A stretch of DNA of 64,000 nt from Bacteroidaceae bacterium (GTDB lineage Bacteria > Bacteroidota > Bacteroidia > Bacteroidales > Bacteroidaceae): contig JAGASY010000098.1 of assembly GCA_017621515.1 (NCBI GenBank), positions 1-64,000 on the forward strand. Reading direction: 5' to 3'. The notes under the pieces were generated by a model, which was given only the letters and a program-made list of their open reading frames with translations, had not been told where the DNA came from and searched no databases. Each line of letters starts with the position of its first letter. Positions within the stretch are counted from its first letter, which is position 1. Both the position numbers and the translations under genes were made by a program. Positions 55,685 to 64,000 of this stretch are shown piece after piece.

Positions 55685-56398
55685 ATGAAAGAACTATCCA
55701 GATACGCATTGCTTATTTCATTTTTTGTAACAAGTAGTTTTGTTTGGTCACAAAGTGCATCCCCTGTCATCAGTTTCTATTCGGTGGATGACGAATCCGA
55801 GGTGGAAATGACAGAGGGAGAATCCCAGACGGCGCAGGCTCCCCTTGAACTTACTTGCAAATCGAACATATCCGATGCAGACGGATACAACTACACTTGT
55901 GAATGGCGGTTCTTCAAGTCGCAAATAGGAGAAGAATCGCCGGTTCTGACACGTTTTGAGGAAAATACGTCCTATACGCTCACCGAGTCGGGAAGTTATG
56001 GAGTAAAGCTTTATGTGACATTCACAGATGGTTCGAACAACACTCTGGAGTATGAATCAGATGTGTTCACCATTATCATCAGTGAATCATCGTTGACATG
56101 TCCGGACGGTTTCTCGCCAAACGGTGACGGTATAAATGATGTGCTTAAAATTGACTATCAGTCTATCGTGAAACTTGAAGCCTCGATATTCAACAGATGG
56201 GGAAAGAAACTTTACAGCATGGACTTGCACAATGTCGATGCCGGATGGGACGGTATGCAAGGGGGCAAATATGTAAAAGACGGTGTATATTTCATCAATA
56301 TCAATGCTGTAGGCAGTGATGGTGTTGAATATAAAATAAAGAAAGCAATCAACGTTCTCAAAGGATTCAACGAGACTGATGAGACTGGCGGGAAATAG
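55685..56398 (+). CDS. Secreted protein with type B T9SS (gliding-motility-type) C-terminal domain
   Basis: 237 aa from the ATG at 55685, which opens a signal peptide (MKELSRYALLISFFVTSSFVWSQ); a start 12 codons earlier is possible. Residues about 24-145 look like a PKD/Ig-like domain (CEWRFFKSQIG; YGVKLYVTFTDGSNNTLEY). The last 90 residues match the type B T9SS domain: CPDGFSPNGDGINDVLKI, then FNRWGKKLYSMD and GWDGMQGGKYVKDGVYFININA. Likely a small T9SS-secreted surface protein. TAAATTTG at 55654-55661 is a possible -7 box. Confidence 0.85.
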   Translation: MKELSRYALLISFFVTSSFVWSQSASPVISFYSVDDESEVEMTEGESQTAQAPLELTCKSNISDADGYNYTCEWRFFKSQIGEESPVLTRFEENTSYTLTESGSYGVKLYVTFTDGSNNTLEYESDVFTIIISESSLTCPDGFSPNGDGINDVLKIDYQSIVKLEASIFNRWGKKLYSMDLHNVDAGWDGMQGGKYVKDGVYFININAVGSDGVEYKIKKAINVLKGFNETDETGGK

Positions 56399-56600
56399 CC
56401 ATTTCGCCCCACGCTCTTTTTTCTATTTCAATCAAAAAAAGGTAAAAAGTATTTGTTTTTCGCAGGTTCCAAACAATCATATATGTGAATTGTCGAGACA
56501 TCACGAACAGACATTCCGGCACGGCAGTCTTCTTCCTCCCGGACAAGCCCGTATATGTTGACAGGAAAGAGAATGCAGAGACAGAACAAACAGATAAAGT

Positions 56601-59438
56601 ATGGAATACAAAGGTAAAAACCGGATAGAAGTTATGGGTGCACGTGTCCATAACCTGAAAAATGTAGATGTAACGATACCACGCAAAAGCCTCACTGTGA
56701 TTACCGGGCTTAGCGGAAGCGGCAAATCTTCGCTTGCTTTTGATACCATATTTGCAGAAGGACAACGCAGGTATGTGGAAACATTCTCTGCATACGTACG
56801 CAATTTTCTGGGAGGGATGGAACGTCCTGATGTAGATAAGATTACAGGACTGAGTCCCGTAATCAGCATTGAACAGAAAACCACGAACAAGAATCCGCGT
56901 TCAACCGTCGGTACAGTCACAGAAATATACGATTATCTCCGTTTGCTCTTTGCCCGTGCAGGTATAGCCTATAGCAGTGCCACCGGAGAAATGATGGTGA
57001 AATATACGGAGGAACAGCTCATAGAACTTATTCTCCGCGAATATGAAGGAAAACGAATATTCCTTCTCGCCCCGATGGTAAGAAGCAGAAAGGGACATTA
57101 CAGGGAATTGTTCGAGAACATGAGGCGGAAAGGTTATCTATATGCCCGCGTAGATGGGAAGATTGTCGATATATTGTCGGGGATGAAGGTGGATAGATAC
57201 AAGACACATGACATTGAAGTGGTGATAGACAAACTGTCTGTCAGTGCCAAGGATTCGGCAAGGTTGTGCAAAAGCATTTCTACCGCCATGCAGGTGGGCG
57301 ACGGACTCATCATGATTCTTGACAAGGACACGGAAGAACTTCGCCACTACTCCAAGCGCCTCATGTGCCCTACTACCGGACTGTGTTATCACGACCCTGC
57401 CCCGAATAATTTTTCGTTTAACTCTCCGCAAGGCGCATGTCCGCGATGCAAAGGACTCGGAAAAGTGAGCCTCATTGATGAAGACAAAATCATTCCGGAC
57501 CGTTCTCTCTCCATACATGCCGGCGGACTTGCTCCTTTGGGCAAATACAGGAATACCATGATATTCTGGCAATTAGAATCACTGTTGGAACGCTATGAGT
57601 GTACGCTGAAAACACCTATCAATGAGCTTCCGGAGGATGCCATACATGACATTATTTACGGCTCAGACGAGAGAATCTGCATTAAGGCTTCTCTTGTAAA
57701 GACAAGCAGTGACTTCTTTACGGAATATGAAGGTCTTGCCAAATATATCAAGCAGTTGTGCGAAACGGAAACATCAGCCTCTGCACAGAAATGGGCTGAA
57801 TCTTTTGACAAAGAGGCAGTATGCCCCGAATGCAAAGGTGCACGTCTGAACAACGAAGCACTGCATTACAAAATTGCGGACAAGAATATACTCGAACTTT
57901 CCACAATGGACTTGAACGAGCTATATGAATGGATTAGTGAGGTAGAACCTCGGCTTACGGACAAACAAAGGAAAATTGCCACAGAAATCATAAAAGAGAT
58001 ACGCTCACGACTCAAGTTCCTGCTGAATGTCGGACTCGACTATCTTTCTCTGAACAGAAGTTCTGTCAGCTTATCCGGAGGCGAAAGCCAACGCATCCGT
58101 CTTGCCACACAAATCGGTTCGCAGCTTGTCAATGTGCTCTATATCCTTGACGAACCAAGTATCGGTCTGCACCAGCGCGACAATGTTCGTCTGATAGACT
58201 CACTGAAAAGTCTGCGTGACGGTGGCAACACAGTGGTGGTGGTAGAGCACGACAAAGATATGATGCTGAATGCCGACTACATCGTCGATATGGGTCCGAA
58301 AGCAGGAAGACTCGGTGGTGAGGTGGTCTTCCAAGGTACTCCGAAAGAGATGCTTGAAGCCGGTACGCTGACAGCGCAGTATCTTACGGGCGATGTCTGT
58401 ATAAAAGTTCCAGAGAAACGCAGAACCGGCAACGGCAAATCTATTGTCATACACGGAGCGAAAGGGAATAATCTCCGCAATGTCGATGTAGAGATTCCTC
58501 TCGGAATGCTTGTCTGTGTGACAGGTGTCAGCGGAAGCGGCAAATCTACACTTATCAACGAGACTTTGCAGCCGATTCTGAGCCAGCACTTCTACCGTTC
58601 ACTCAAAGACCCGTTGCCATACGAGAGTATTGAAGGTATAGAGAATATTGACAAGGTGGTCAATGTAGATCAAAGTCCGCTTGGACGTACTCCACGCTCC
58701 AATCCTGCCACTTATACAGGGGTGTTCTCAGACATCCGCTCTCTCTTTGTGGATATGCCGGAGGCAAAGATGCGCGGCTATAAACCGGGACGCTTCTCTT
58801 TCAATGTATCGGGCGGACGCTGTGAGACATGCGGAGGCAATGGCTACAAGACGATTGTCATGAATTTTCTCCCGGATGTGCTTGTACCGTGTGAAACTTG
58901 TCACGGGAAAAGATACAACAGGGAAACGCTCGAAGTCCGATTCAAAGGAAAATCAATAGCGGATGTACTTGACATGACCATCAATCAGGCGGTTGAGTTC
59001 TTTGAGAACCAGCCTTCCATACTGAATAAAATAAAGGTATTGCAGGATGTAGGTTTAGGTTATATAAAGCTCGGACAGCCCTCCACCACCCTTTCCGGAG
59101 GTGAGAGCCAGCGTGTAAAACTGGCAACGGAACTGAGCAAGAGAGATACCGGACATACATTATATATATTGGACGAACCGACCACCGGTCTTCATTTCGA
59201 AGACATAAGAGTACTTATGAATGTGCTTGACAGACTTGTGGAGAAAGGAAATACCGTCATAGTCATAGAACATAATCTCGATGTCATAAAACTTGCAGAC
59301 CATATTATAGACATGGGGCCTGAAGGCGGCAGAGGAGGCGGATATCTTGTCGTGTCCGGAACTCCAGAAGAGGTGGCAAGAAGTGGCAAGGGAATAACAA
59401 GCTCTTTCCTCGCAGAGGAGCTTCATCTGAAAAACTGA
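56601..59438 (+). CDS. uvrA: Excinuclease ABC subunit A
   Basis: 945 aa, full length. Two ABC ATPase modules: first Walker [17 protein letters not shown] (near residue 38) and signature [16 protein letters not shown]; second Walker [16 protein letters not shown] (about 648) and signature [16 protein letters not shown]. Zinc-binding cysteine pairs occur in [18 protein letters not shown] and in [19 protein letters not shown]. UvrA finds bulky DNA lesions and loads UvrB in nucleotide excision repair. Single gene, converging on the next unit. Confidence 0.97.
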   Translation: MEYKGKNRIEVMGARVHNLKNVDVTIPRKSLTVITGLSGSGKSSLAFDTIFAEGQRRYVETFSAYVRNFLGGMERPDVDKITGLSPVISIEQKTTNKNPRSTVGTVTEIYDYLRLLFARAGIAYSSATGEMMVKYTEEQLIELILREYEGKRIFLLAPMVRSRKGHYRELFENMRRKGYLYARVDGKIVDILSGMKVDRYKTHDIEVVIDKLSVSAKDSARLCKSISTAMQVGDGLIMILDKDTEELRHYSKRLMCPTTGLCYHDPAPNNFSFNSPQGACPRCKGLGKVSLIDEDKIIPDRSLSIHAGGLAPLGKYRNTMIFWQLESLLERYECTLKTPINELPEDAIHDIIYGSDERICIKASLVKTSSDFFTEYEGLAKYIKQLCETETSASAQKWAESFDKEAVCPECKGARLNNEALHYKIADKNILELSTMDLNELYEWISEVEPRLTDKQRKIATEIIKEIRSRLKFLLNVGLDYLSLNRSSVSLSGGESQRIRLATQIGSQLVNVLYILDEPSIGLHQRDNVRLIDSLKSLRDGGNTVVVVEHDKDMMLNADYIVDMGPKAGRLGGEVVFQGTPKEMLEAGTLTAQYLTGDVCIKVPEKRRTGNGKSIVIHGAKGNNLRNVDVEIPLGMLVCVTGVSGSGKSTLINETLQPILSQHFYRSLKDPLPYESIEGIENIDKVVNVDQSPLGRTPRSNPATYTGVFSDIRSLFVDMPEAKMRGYKPGRFSFNVSGGRCETCGGNGYKTIVMNFLPDVLVPCETCHGKRYNRETLEVRFKGKSIADVLDMTINQAVEFFENQPSILNKIKVLQDVGLGYIKLGQPSTTLSGGESQRVKLATELSKRDTGHTLYILDEPTTGLHFEDIRVLMNVLDRLVEKGNTVIVIEHNLDVIKLADHIIDMGPEGGRGGGYLVVSGTPEEVARSGKGITSSFLAEELHLKN

Positions 59439-59509
59439 CAGACCCTCTTGATTTCAACACGGAGAAAGAACAAGACAGTTCCTTAGACTATACAAAACCA
59501 CAAAGACAA

Positions 59510-59560
59510 GTCAAACCACATATCCGTCAGCATTACAGCCTGACAGACATGTGGTTTGAC
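59510..59560. terminator. Bidirectional hairpin between converging genes
   Basis: GTCAAACCACAT (59510-59521) pairs perfectly with ATGTGGTTTGAC (59549-59560), with inner partial pairing GTCAG / CTGAC. It sits between uvrA and the converging ATP-grasp gene. U-runs are short. Confidence 0.65.
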
Positions 59561-59599
59561 ACATTTAAATTGCGGTATTTATTCTTCTTGAATTACATA

Positions 59600-62557
59600 C
59601 TATTCTTCTGGCATAAGCACCACACCTTCTTTCTTCATTCCGTCAACCTTGATGATTATCGGAGAAGAGAAGCGCACATGGCGCACATGCTCTGTTTCGT
59701 TGACAGCAGGCTGTGCATTAAGGAAAGCCTGATTATATACTCCGTCACCAAGAAAATCATTGACGGTAAAGTAGCCCACACCGAAACTTGTCAGGTTCTG
59801 GAAGAAGTGAGTGCCCTGACTCGGATCTATACGGTAGTTGGTAAGTCCGGCTTCCACAATGACCTTGGCAGCCGATATATTAGGCCATTTCACCGGAACA
59901 CCAAGCCACGGGTCGCTGCTTCCCCAGCGTCCCGGCCCCACAAGCACATAGTTCCTTCCATTCTCAAGAAATTCTGCATTTATCTTGGCAATCTCATCAG
60001 CAATTGCCGGATTGTTGGATGCCAGATAATTGTCGGTCTTCACATACACCACATCATAGACATCATTCGTAATGCCATGCCCAATGGCATTGTGGCTGCG
60101 TATCAGTGTTGCTTCATCTGCAATCTTCTCCAAATCTTCATCAAGCATCATCTTGTTATCTACCATCGGACGAATCTGCAAAAGATAAAACTCACCGGTT
60201 CGGTCTGGATTCAGCTTCACGGCAAACTCAATCTCAACAGCACGCAACATATCTTCCTGACCATAGCGCATGACAAGCCGAAGCAGTTCGGGAAGAGGAA
60301 ACACTCCCTGCTGCAACACACCGCAGAAAGTAACAAGCTTTCGTCCTCCGTCATAAATTCCGTCCCTTATCACCATATCGTATGGGTCATACGTTGAAGC
60401 AATATATTGCAACGAACCGTCTTTCTCAGCTTCTCTGACAGAAAGTTTAAGCAGATTGAAACCGTCATCTACACAGAACTTCTCCGTCATGTTCTTCAAA
60501 TCAAGCGCATAAAAGCGTGTCTGCGTCTCTTTAAGCGCAATTTCCATCTCGCTTGTCTGTAGTATCTGATCAGGATGTGCAGGGCAAACACGCAAATTCA
60601 GTCCTCCGTCAACAATATATTTACCAAGTCCAAGAGCAAGATTGACCGTTCCCTCTTCCGCCTTCTCATCACCGATAGGATAATAGTTCACAGAGCGCGC
60701 CACACCCGAGATATTCGGATAGAAACGGTCGCCGTACTGTGTACCGACAACCTCTTGCAATATTACAGCCATTTTTTCCTGATCAATAACATTACTGGTT
60801 GCCGTCATATATGCCTTGCTGTCACGATAAAAGACTGAAGCATACACTCCTTTTATCGCATCCGAAAGCATCCGCAAACGAGCATATTTATCTGCCGCAT
60901 ACGGTATCATGTAAGTAGAGTATATTCCTGCAAAAGGCTGATAATGCGAATCCTCCAAGAGCGAAGAAGAACGTATGGCTATCGGTTCCCTCACCACATC
61001 AAGGAATGTCATCAAGTCTTCAGCCAATTTCTCAGGAAGGCGCGCATGAAGAAAATACTGAAGAATCTCATCGTCAGGTCTGTCCGAGAGCGCGATTTGA
61101 TAAAGCTCATTCGTGTCCATGAACTCATCGAATATATCCGTACACAACACCACAGTCTTAGGAATCATCACTCTGGCATTGTCGAACTCATTCAAATCCT
61201 TATGCTTCTTTATGATATTATCCAGAAATGCGATACCGCGTCCTTTGCCTCCAAGAGAACCATCTCCAATACGTGCAAAGTTCGAATAACGGTCAAATCT
61301 GTCGCGGTGGAACACTGCCACCACTCCTTGATTCTTCATTCTCCGGTAGCTGACAATGGCATCGAAAATAATCTGCCTGTGAGCATCGACATCCTGCAAC
61401 GAATGCCATGTGATATGTTTAAGGAATTCAGAGATTGGGAATAAGGCGCGCGAACACAGCCATCGCGAAACATTATTTCTGGTGATATGATACAGCAGCG
61501 ATTCCTTGGGAAGCGTAAAAATGTTGTCTTGCAAATCTTTCAGATTCTTTACCCTGACTACCTCCTCCATTGTCTGAGGGTCACGGAATATAAAGTCACC
61601 AAAGCCGAACCTATTAAGAATCAGATTGCGCAAATCCACACCCATCTTCTTCGAGTTCTTGTCAATGAATGCCGCTCCGCACTTCGCGGCAAGTTCAGCC
61701 TTGTCACTTTCCGAAGATTCCATAATCAGCGGCACGAACTCATCGGAAGCCCTGATTGCCGACAGCAACTGGTATCCCGCCGTTTCGTCTGTTTTACCGT
61801 CCTTCGGAAACCGGCAATCACTTATCACTCCCAGTGTATTGTCTTTGAATCTGCTGTAAAGTGACCATGCTTCCTCATAGTTACGCGCAAGTACAATCTT
61901 TGGTCTTCCTCTCATGCGAAGCGTCTCCAACTGCGCATTCAGTGCCTCCGTGGCAAATTCCAAACTCTGTTGGAGCACAAACTTATAAAGATTAGGCAGT
62001 ATCGACGAATAAAACCGGATAGAGTCCTCCACCAGCATAATCATCTGTACACCGGCAACTTCTATGTCGTGCGCAAGATTCATCTTGTCCTCAATGAGCT
62101 TGATAATAGACAAGAGCAAATCTGTATTTCCAAGCCAGCAGAACACATATTCAAAAATAGAAAGATCTTCATTCTCCATGCGCTTACGTATGCCATGAGA
62201 GAAAGGAGTAAGAACCACAATAGGCACTGTAGGGCAATCATTCTTTATGTTGCGGGCAATGTCAAACACATCGTTGTTGTCTGTTCCCGGCATACATATC
62301 ACCAAATCAAACGATATGCGCTTAAGCTCTTTCTCAGCTTCTTCCTGCGATGCAACCTGAAAGAAACGCGGAGGATAGCGCAATCCGAGCTTGGCATATT
62401 CATTAAAAATCTTTTCATCTACACGTCCGTCATCCTCAAGCATAAAGGCATCGTATGGATTTGCAATCAGAAGCACGTTGAATATGCGTCTCATCATCAA
62501 ATCCACAAACGAAGTGTCATGCAGCATGAGTTTTTCTTTTTTGTTATGCTGTTCCAT
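59600..62557 (-). CDS. Two receiver-like domains fused to a PEP synthase/PPDK N-terminal ATP-grasp domain
   Basis: 985 aa. Residues about 20-150 and 165-320 each look like a response-regulator receiver fold (FNVLLIANPYDAF ... FDLVICMPGTDNND ... VPIVVLTPF; then QMIMLVEDSIRFY ... LGVISDCRFPKDG ... FVPLIMESSES). From about 430 it matches the nucleotide-binding domain of PEP synthase and pyruvate phosphate dikinase: GSLGGKGRGIAFLDN, IRSSSLLEDSHYQPFAGIY (about 527) and EFYLLQIRPM (about 789). No phosphohistidine (TGGxxSHA) or PEP/pyruvate barrel domain follows, so it cannot be a complete PEP synthase. Function unknown; likely a phosphotransfer or signalling ATPase. Only 4 nt after the preceding gene. 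Confidence 0.82.
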   Translation of the reverse strand: MEQHNKKEKLMLHDTSFVDLMMRRIFNVLLIANPYDAFMLEDDGRVDEKIFNEYAKLGLRYPPRFFQVASQEEAEKELKRISFDLVICMPGTDNNDVFDIARNIKNDCPTVPIVVLTPFSHGIRKRMENEDLSIFEYVFCWLGNTDLLLSIIKLIEDKMNLAHDIEVAGVQMIMLVEDSIRFYSSILPNLYKFVLQQSLEFATEALNAQLETLRMRGRPKIVLARNYEEAWSLYSRFKDNTLGVISDCRFPKDGKTDETAGYQLLSAIRASDEFVPLIMESSESDKAELAAKCGAAFIDKNSKKMGVDLRNLILNRFGFGDFIFRDPQTMEEVVRVKNLKDLQDNIFTLPKESLLYHITRNNVSRWLCSRALFPISEFLKHITWHSLQDVDAHRQIIFDAIVSYRRMKNQGVVAVFHRDRFDRYSNFARIGDGSLGGKGRGIAFLDNIIKKHKDLNEFDNARVMIPKTVVLCTDIFDEFMDTNELYQIALSDRPDDEILQYFLHARLPEKLAEDLMTFLDVVREPIAIRSSSLLEDSHYQPFAGIYSTYMIPYAADKYARLRMLSDAIKGVYASVFYRDSKAYMTATSNVIDQEKMAVILQEVVGTQYGDRFYPNISGVARSVNYYPIGDEKAEEGTVNLALGLGKYIVDGGLNLRVCPAHPDQILQTSEMEIALKETQTRFYALDLKNMTEKFCVDDGFNLLKLSVREAEKDGSLQYIASTYDPYDMVIRDGIYDGGRKLVTFCGVLQQGVFPLPELLRLVMRYGQEDMLRAVEIEFAVKLNPDRTGEFYLLQIRPMVDNKMMLDEDLEKIADEATLIRSHNAIGHGITNDVYDVVYVKTDNYLASNNPAIADEIAKINAEFLENGRNYVLVGPGRWGSSDPWLGVPVKWPNISAAKVIVEAGLTNYRIDPSQGTHFFQNLTSFGVGYFTVNDFLGDGVYNQAFLNAQPAVNETEHVRHVRFSSPIIIKVDGMKKEGVVLMPEE

Positions 62558-62561
62558 TATT

Positions 62562-63104
62562 TTATATAGTATTATTGTTTTTATCGTAAGAATTCATTCT
62601 CTTCAACAGATTTCTCCTGCAACATCTGACCGACGGTGCAAGTAGTTCGTCAGACATGATTTCAAGTTCACTCCGCAACTCATCCCGAAGTTCCCGAAAA
62701 TGAACAGACATGGCAAAGGCAAGTTTCAGACATAGCACCTTCACACTGACCGGTTCCAACACCATCATTGCATGTTTCATGCAGAAATCGAAGAAGTCTG
62801 TACGTATATCTGAAGCCGAGAAAGGCTGACGCTCAAGCAGCGTCAGCAGCAGCCGTCTTGCCGCATCATCCGATACGGACATCGCTTCGTTAATCAATTC
62901 ATGATGCTTTACATACAACCATTCATTCTCACCAAGAGAAAAATGGCCCATTATCCAAAGTGCATTCCGCACCACTTTCTTGTCCTCGTCAAATATCAGC
63001 CTATACAGCTTTTCCTTTTCTGTGTCGCTATGCTGCACTGCATAGAGAACCTCCATTATATCATCAAAACTAATGCGTTTTGCTATTTTTTTCCTATAAT
63101 CCAT
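62562..63104 (-). CDS. Helical-repeat-like protein, partner of the receiver/ATP-grasp protein
   Basis: 180 aa, no signal peptide. Helical, with HEAT-like pairs (EKLYRLIFDEDKKVVRNALWIMGHFSLGENEW; DDAARRLLLTLLERQP; VSVKVLCLKLAFAMSVHF). No enzyme motif seen. Four nucleotides separate it from the two-receiver ATP-grasp gene, so the proteins are probably made together, the helical protein perhaps serving as a binding scaffold. Function not recognised. Confidence 0.65.
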   Translation of the reverse strand: MDYRKKIAKRISFDDIMEVLYAVQHSDTEKEKLYRLIFDEDKKVVRNALWIMGHFSLGENEWLYVKHHELINEAMSVSDDAARRLLLTLLERQPFSASDIRTDFFDFCMKHAMMVLEPVSVKVLCLKLAFAMSVHFRELRDELRSELEIMSDELLAPSVRCCRRNLLKRMNSYDKNNNTI

Positions 63105-63140
63105 ACCCTACTCTGTTTTTAGCTCTCCTACCAGATACAA

Positions 63141-64000
63141 TCAAAGTACATCTGACTCAGGAGAAGAACTGTCCTCTTTCTTGGCAAACAAGATTCGCCT
63201 TTCCCGTTCCGCGGCCTTCGCCACCCAGTCTTCAGGAACAAACCTCCAGTGATTGATTGCCTTCGGAGTGATAGTCTCTTTCTCCTTTATATACTGCATA
63301 AGATAATGCCGAATGTCTTTCTCCGTATATGAAACAATGCGTTCCTTTATCTCTTCCTTGGCAAGTCCCGCACCTTTGGTCAGAAGCTCACCGCCACCAT
63401 TTGCCCTGTAAGCAGTCATCGCCACAGTGTATTCCTTGTCCTCATAAAAAGGAGTTCCGTCACCCATACATATAATACGCACCTTCTTGCCTTCCGGCTT
63501 GGTCACATCCACCTCATACTTTATTCCTGCGGCAGAATCAAAGTTGAACAGAAAGTTCTTGAAACCTATACGCTCAGGATTATTCTTCATCGGACCAATC
63601 AGCAGAAGATTGTCATCCTCAGAAAGCATCTGGTTAGTCCAGCACGCATAACTCATTTCAAGATAATTCTTTATCTCCCGACCGAACATGCGGAGCGTAT
63701 ATAGACAGTCCTCAAAGCGGTACATGTTGAACAGATTATTCACTTTCACCTCTCCCGGTTCAATCGAGGCATTAAAGAACAACGGAGCTGCAAACGATAT
63801 GTCCGCCTCCGATATGCGCAACTGAAGCCGCTGAATCAAGTCAATATATGCAGAAGAGCCGAAGTAGGCATCCGATATATCCACACCGCTCAGGAACGTA
63901 CCAATCTTTTTGGAGGCAAAACGATGTACCGCCTTATAGTCTTCATTGAAATGCTTCCTAAATTCCGATGCATGCGAATTATGCAATGTCCCTATGTAGT
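63141..64000 (-). CDS. 5'-nucleotidase family protein, C-terminal part (5' end outside window)
   Basis: At least 285 codons. The frame stays open to the last base, so the N-terminal metallophosphatase domain and start lie beyond 64000. The visible part matches the 5'-nucleotidase C-terminal domain (PF02872 type): NNLFNMYRFEDCLYTLRMFGREIKNYLE, DSAAGIKYEVDVTKPEGKKVRII, and YTVAMTAYRANGGGELLTKGAGL. Such enzymes hydrolyse extracellular nucleotides. Export cannot be confirmed without the N-terminus. It lies 36 nt upstream of the helical-repeat gene and may share its transcript. Confidence 0.85.
   Translation of the reverse strand, partial: YIGTLHNSHASEFRKHFNEDYKAVHRFASKKIGTFLSGVDISDAYFGSSAYIDLIQRLQLRISEADISFAAPLFFNASIEPGEVKVNNLFNMYRFEDCLYTLRMFGREIKNYLEMSYACWTNQMLSEDDNLLLIGPMKNNPERIGFKNFLFNFDSAAGIKYEVDVTKPEGKKVRIICMGDGTPFYEDKEYTVAMTAYRANGGGELLTKGAGLAKEEIKERIVSYTEKDIRHYLMQYIKEKETITPKAINHWRFVPEDWVAKAAERERRILFAKKEDSSSPESDVL

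Noticed and set aside
59600..62557. Complete phosphoenolpyruvate synthase
   Set aside because: Only the nucleotide-binding domain is present; there is no phosphohistidine or PEP/pyruvate domain.

Overview
The window is a piece of a Bacteroidetes chromosome, most likely from the order Bacteroidales and probably Prevotella-like. The evidence is Bacteroidetes promoters (TTTG, about 20 nt, TAnnTTTG) at many starts, almost no Shine-Dalgarno sequences, a GH97 glycosidase, a TonB-dependent vitamin receptor, several lipoproteins, and three secreted proteins with type IX secretion (T9SS) C-terminal domains of both type A and type B. No rRNA, tRNA, transposase, integrase, phage or CRISPR genes were seen. 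The gene content is mostly ordinary chromosomal; the unusual material lies between the genes.

Layout. 1-12 kb: an O-antigen-ligase/TPR membrane protein, then a four-gene tripartite efflux operon (TolC-like channel, lipoprotein adaptor, two different RND pumps). 13-20.6 kb, all on the minus strand: a Fic enzyme with a conspicuous operator-like promoter, a TlpA-like thioredoxin, a histidine acid phosphatase (phytase-like), a nucleoside phosphorylase, a beta-propeller-like secreted protein and an OmpA-family porin. 21-29 kb: a cobalamin locus made of a B12 riboswitch, a TonB-dependent receptor, a CbiK-type chelatase carrying a lipoprotein signal, a terminator, a separate nearly leaderless promoter, then CbiL, a BtuF-like lipoprotein, CobQ and a CobD-like decarboxylase. 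29-39 kb: nitroreductase, flavodiiron protein, a secreted HExxH protein, GH97, and three glycosyltransferases in one operon. 39-53 kb: Tex, TtcA, an HU-like protein, secreted proteins (one frameshifted), SerS, a fused NfnAB-like flavoenzyme, and a DUF5063/exonuclease/RlmI trio. 53-64 kb: two T9SS cargo proteins, UvrA, a protein with two receiver-like domains fused to a PEP-synthase-type ATP-grasp domain, a helical-repeat-like partner, and the 3' part of a 5'-nucleotidase gene running off the window.

Intergenic structure. Three families of non-coding repeats were found by eye. Family A is about 0.8 kb in three copies, two of which are inverted around the RND operon. Family B is a roughly 115-bp array of 21-bp units with palindromic cores; all three copies lie between divergent genes. 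Family C is a terminal-inverted-repeat element with two internal 15-bp palindromes that show compensatory changes between the two long copies, plus shorter remnants. A 129-nt multi-stem structure lies in the leader of a T9SS cargo gene. These are the best candidates for undescribed elements in the window.
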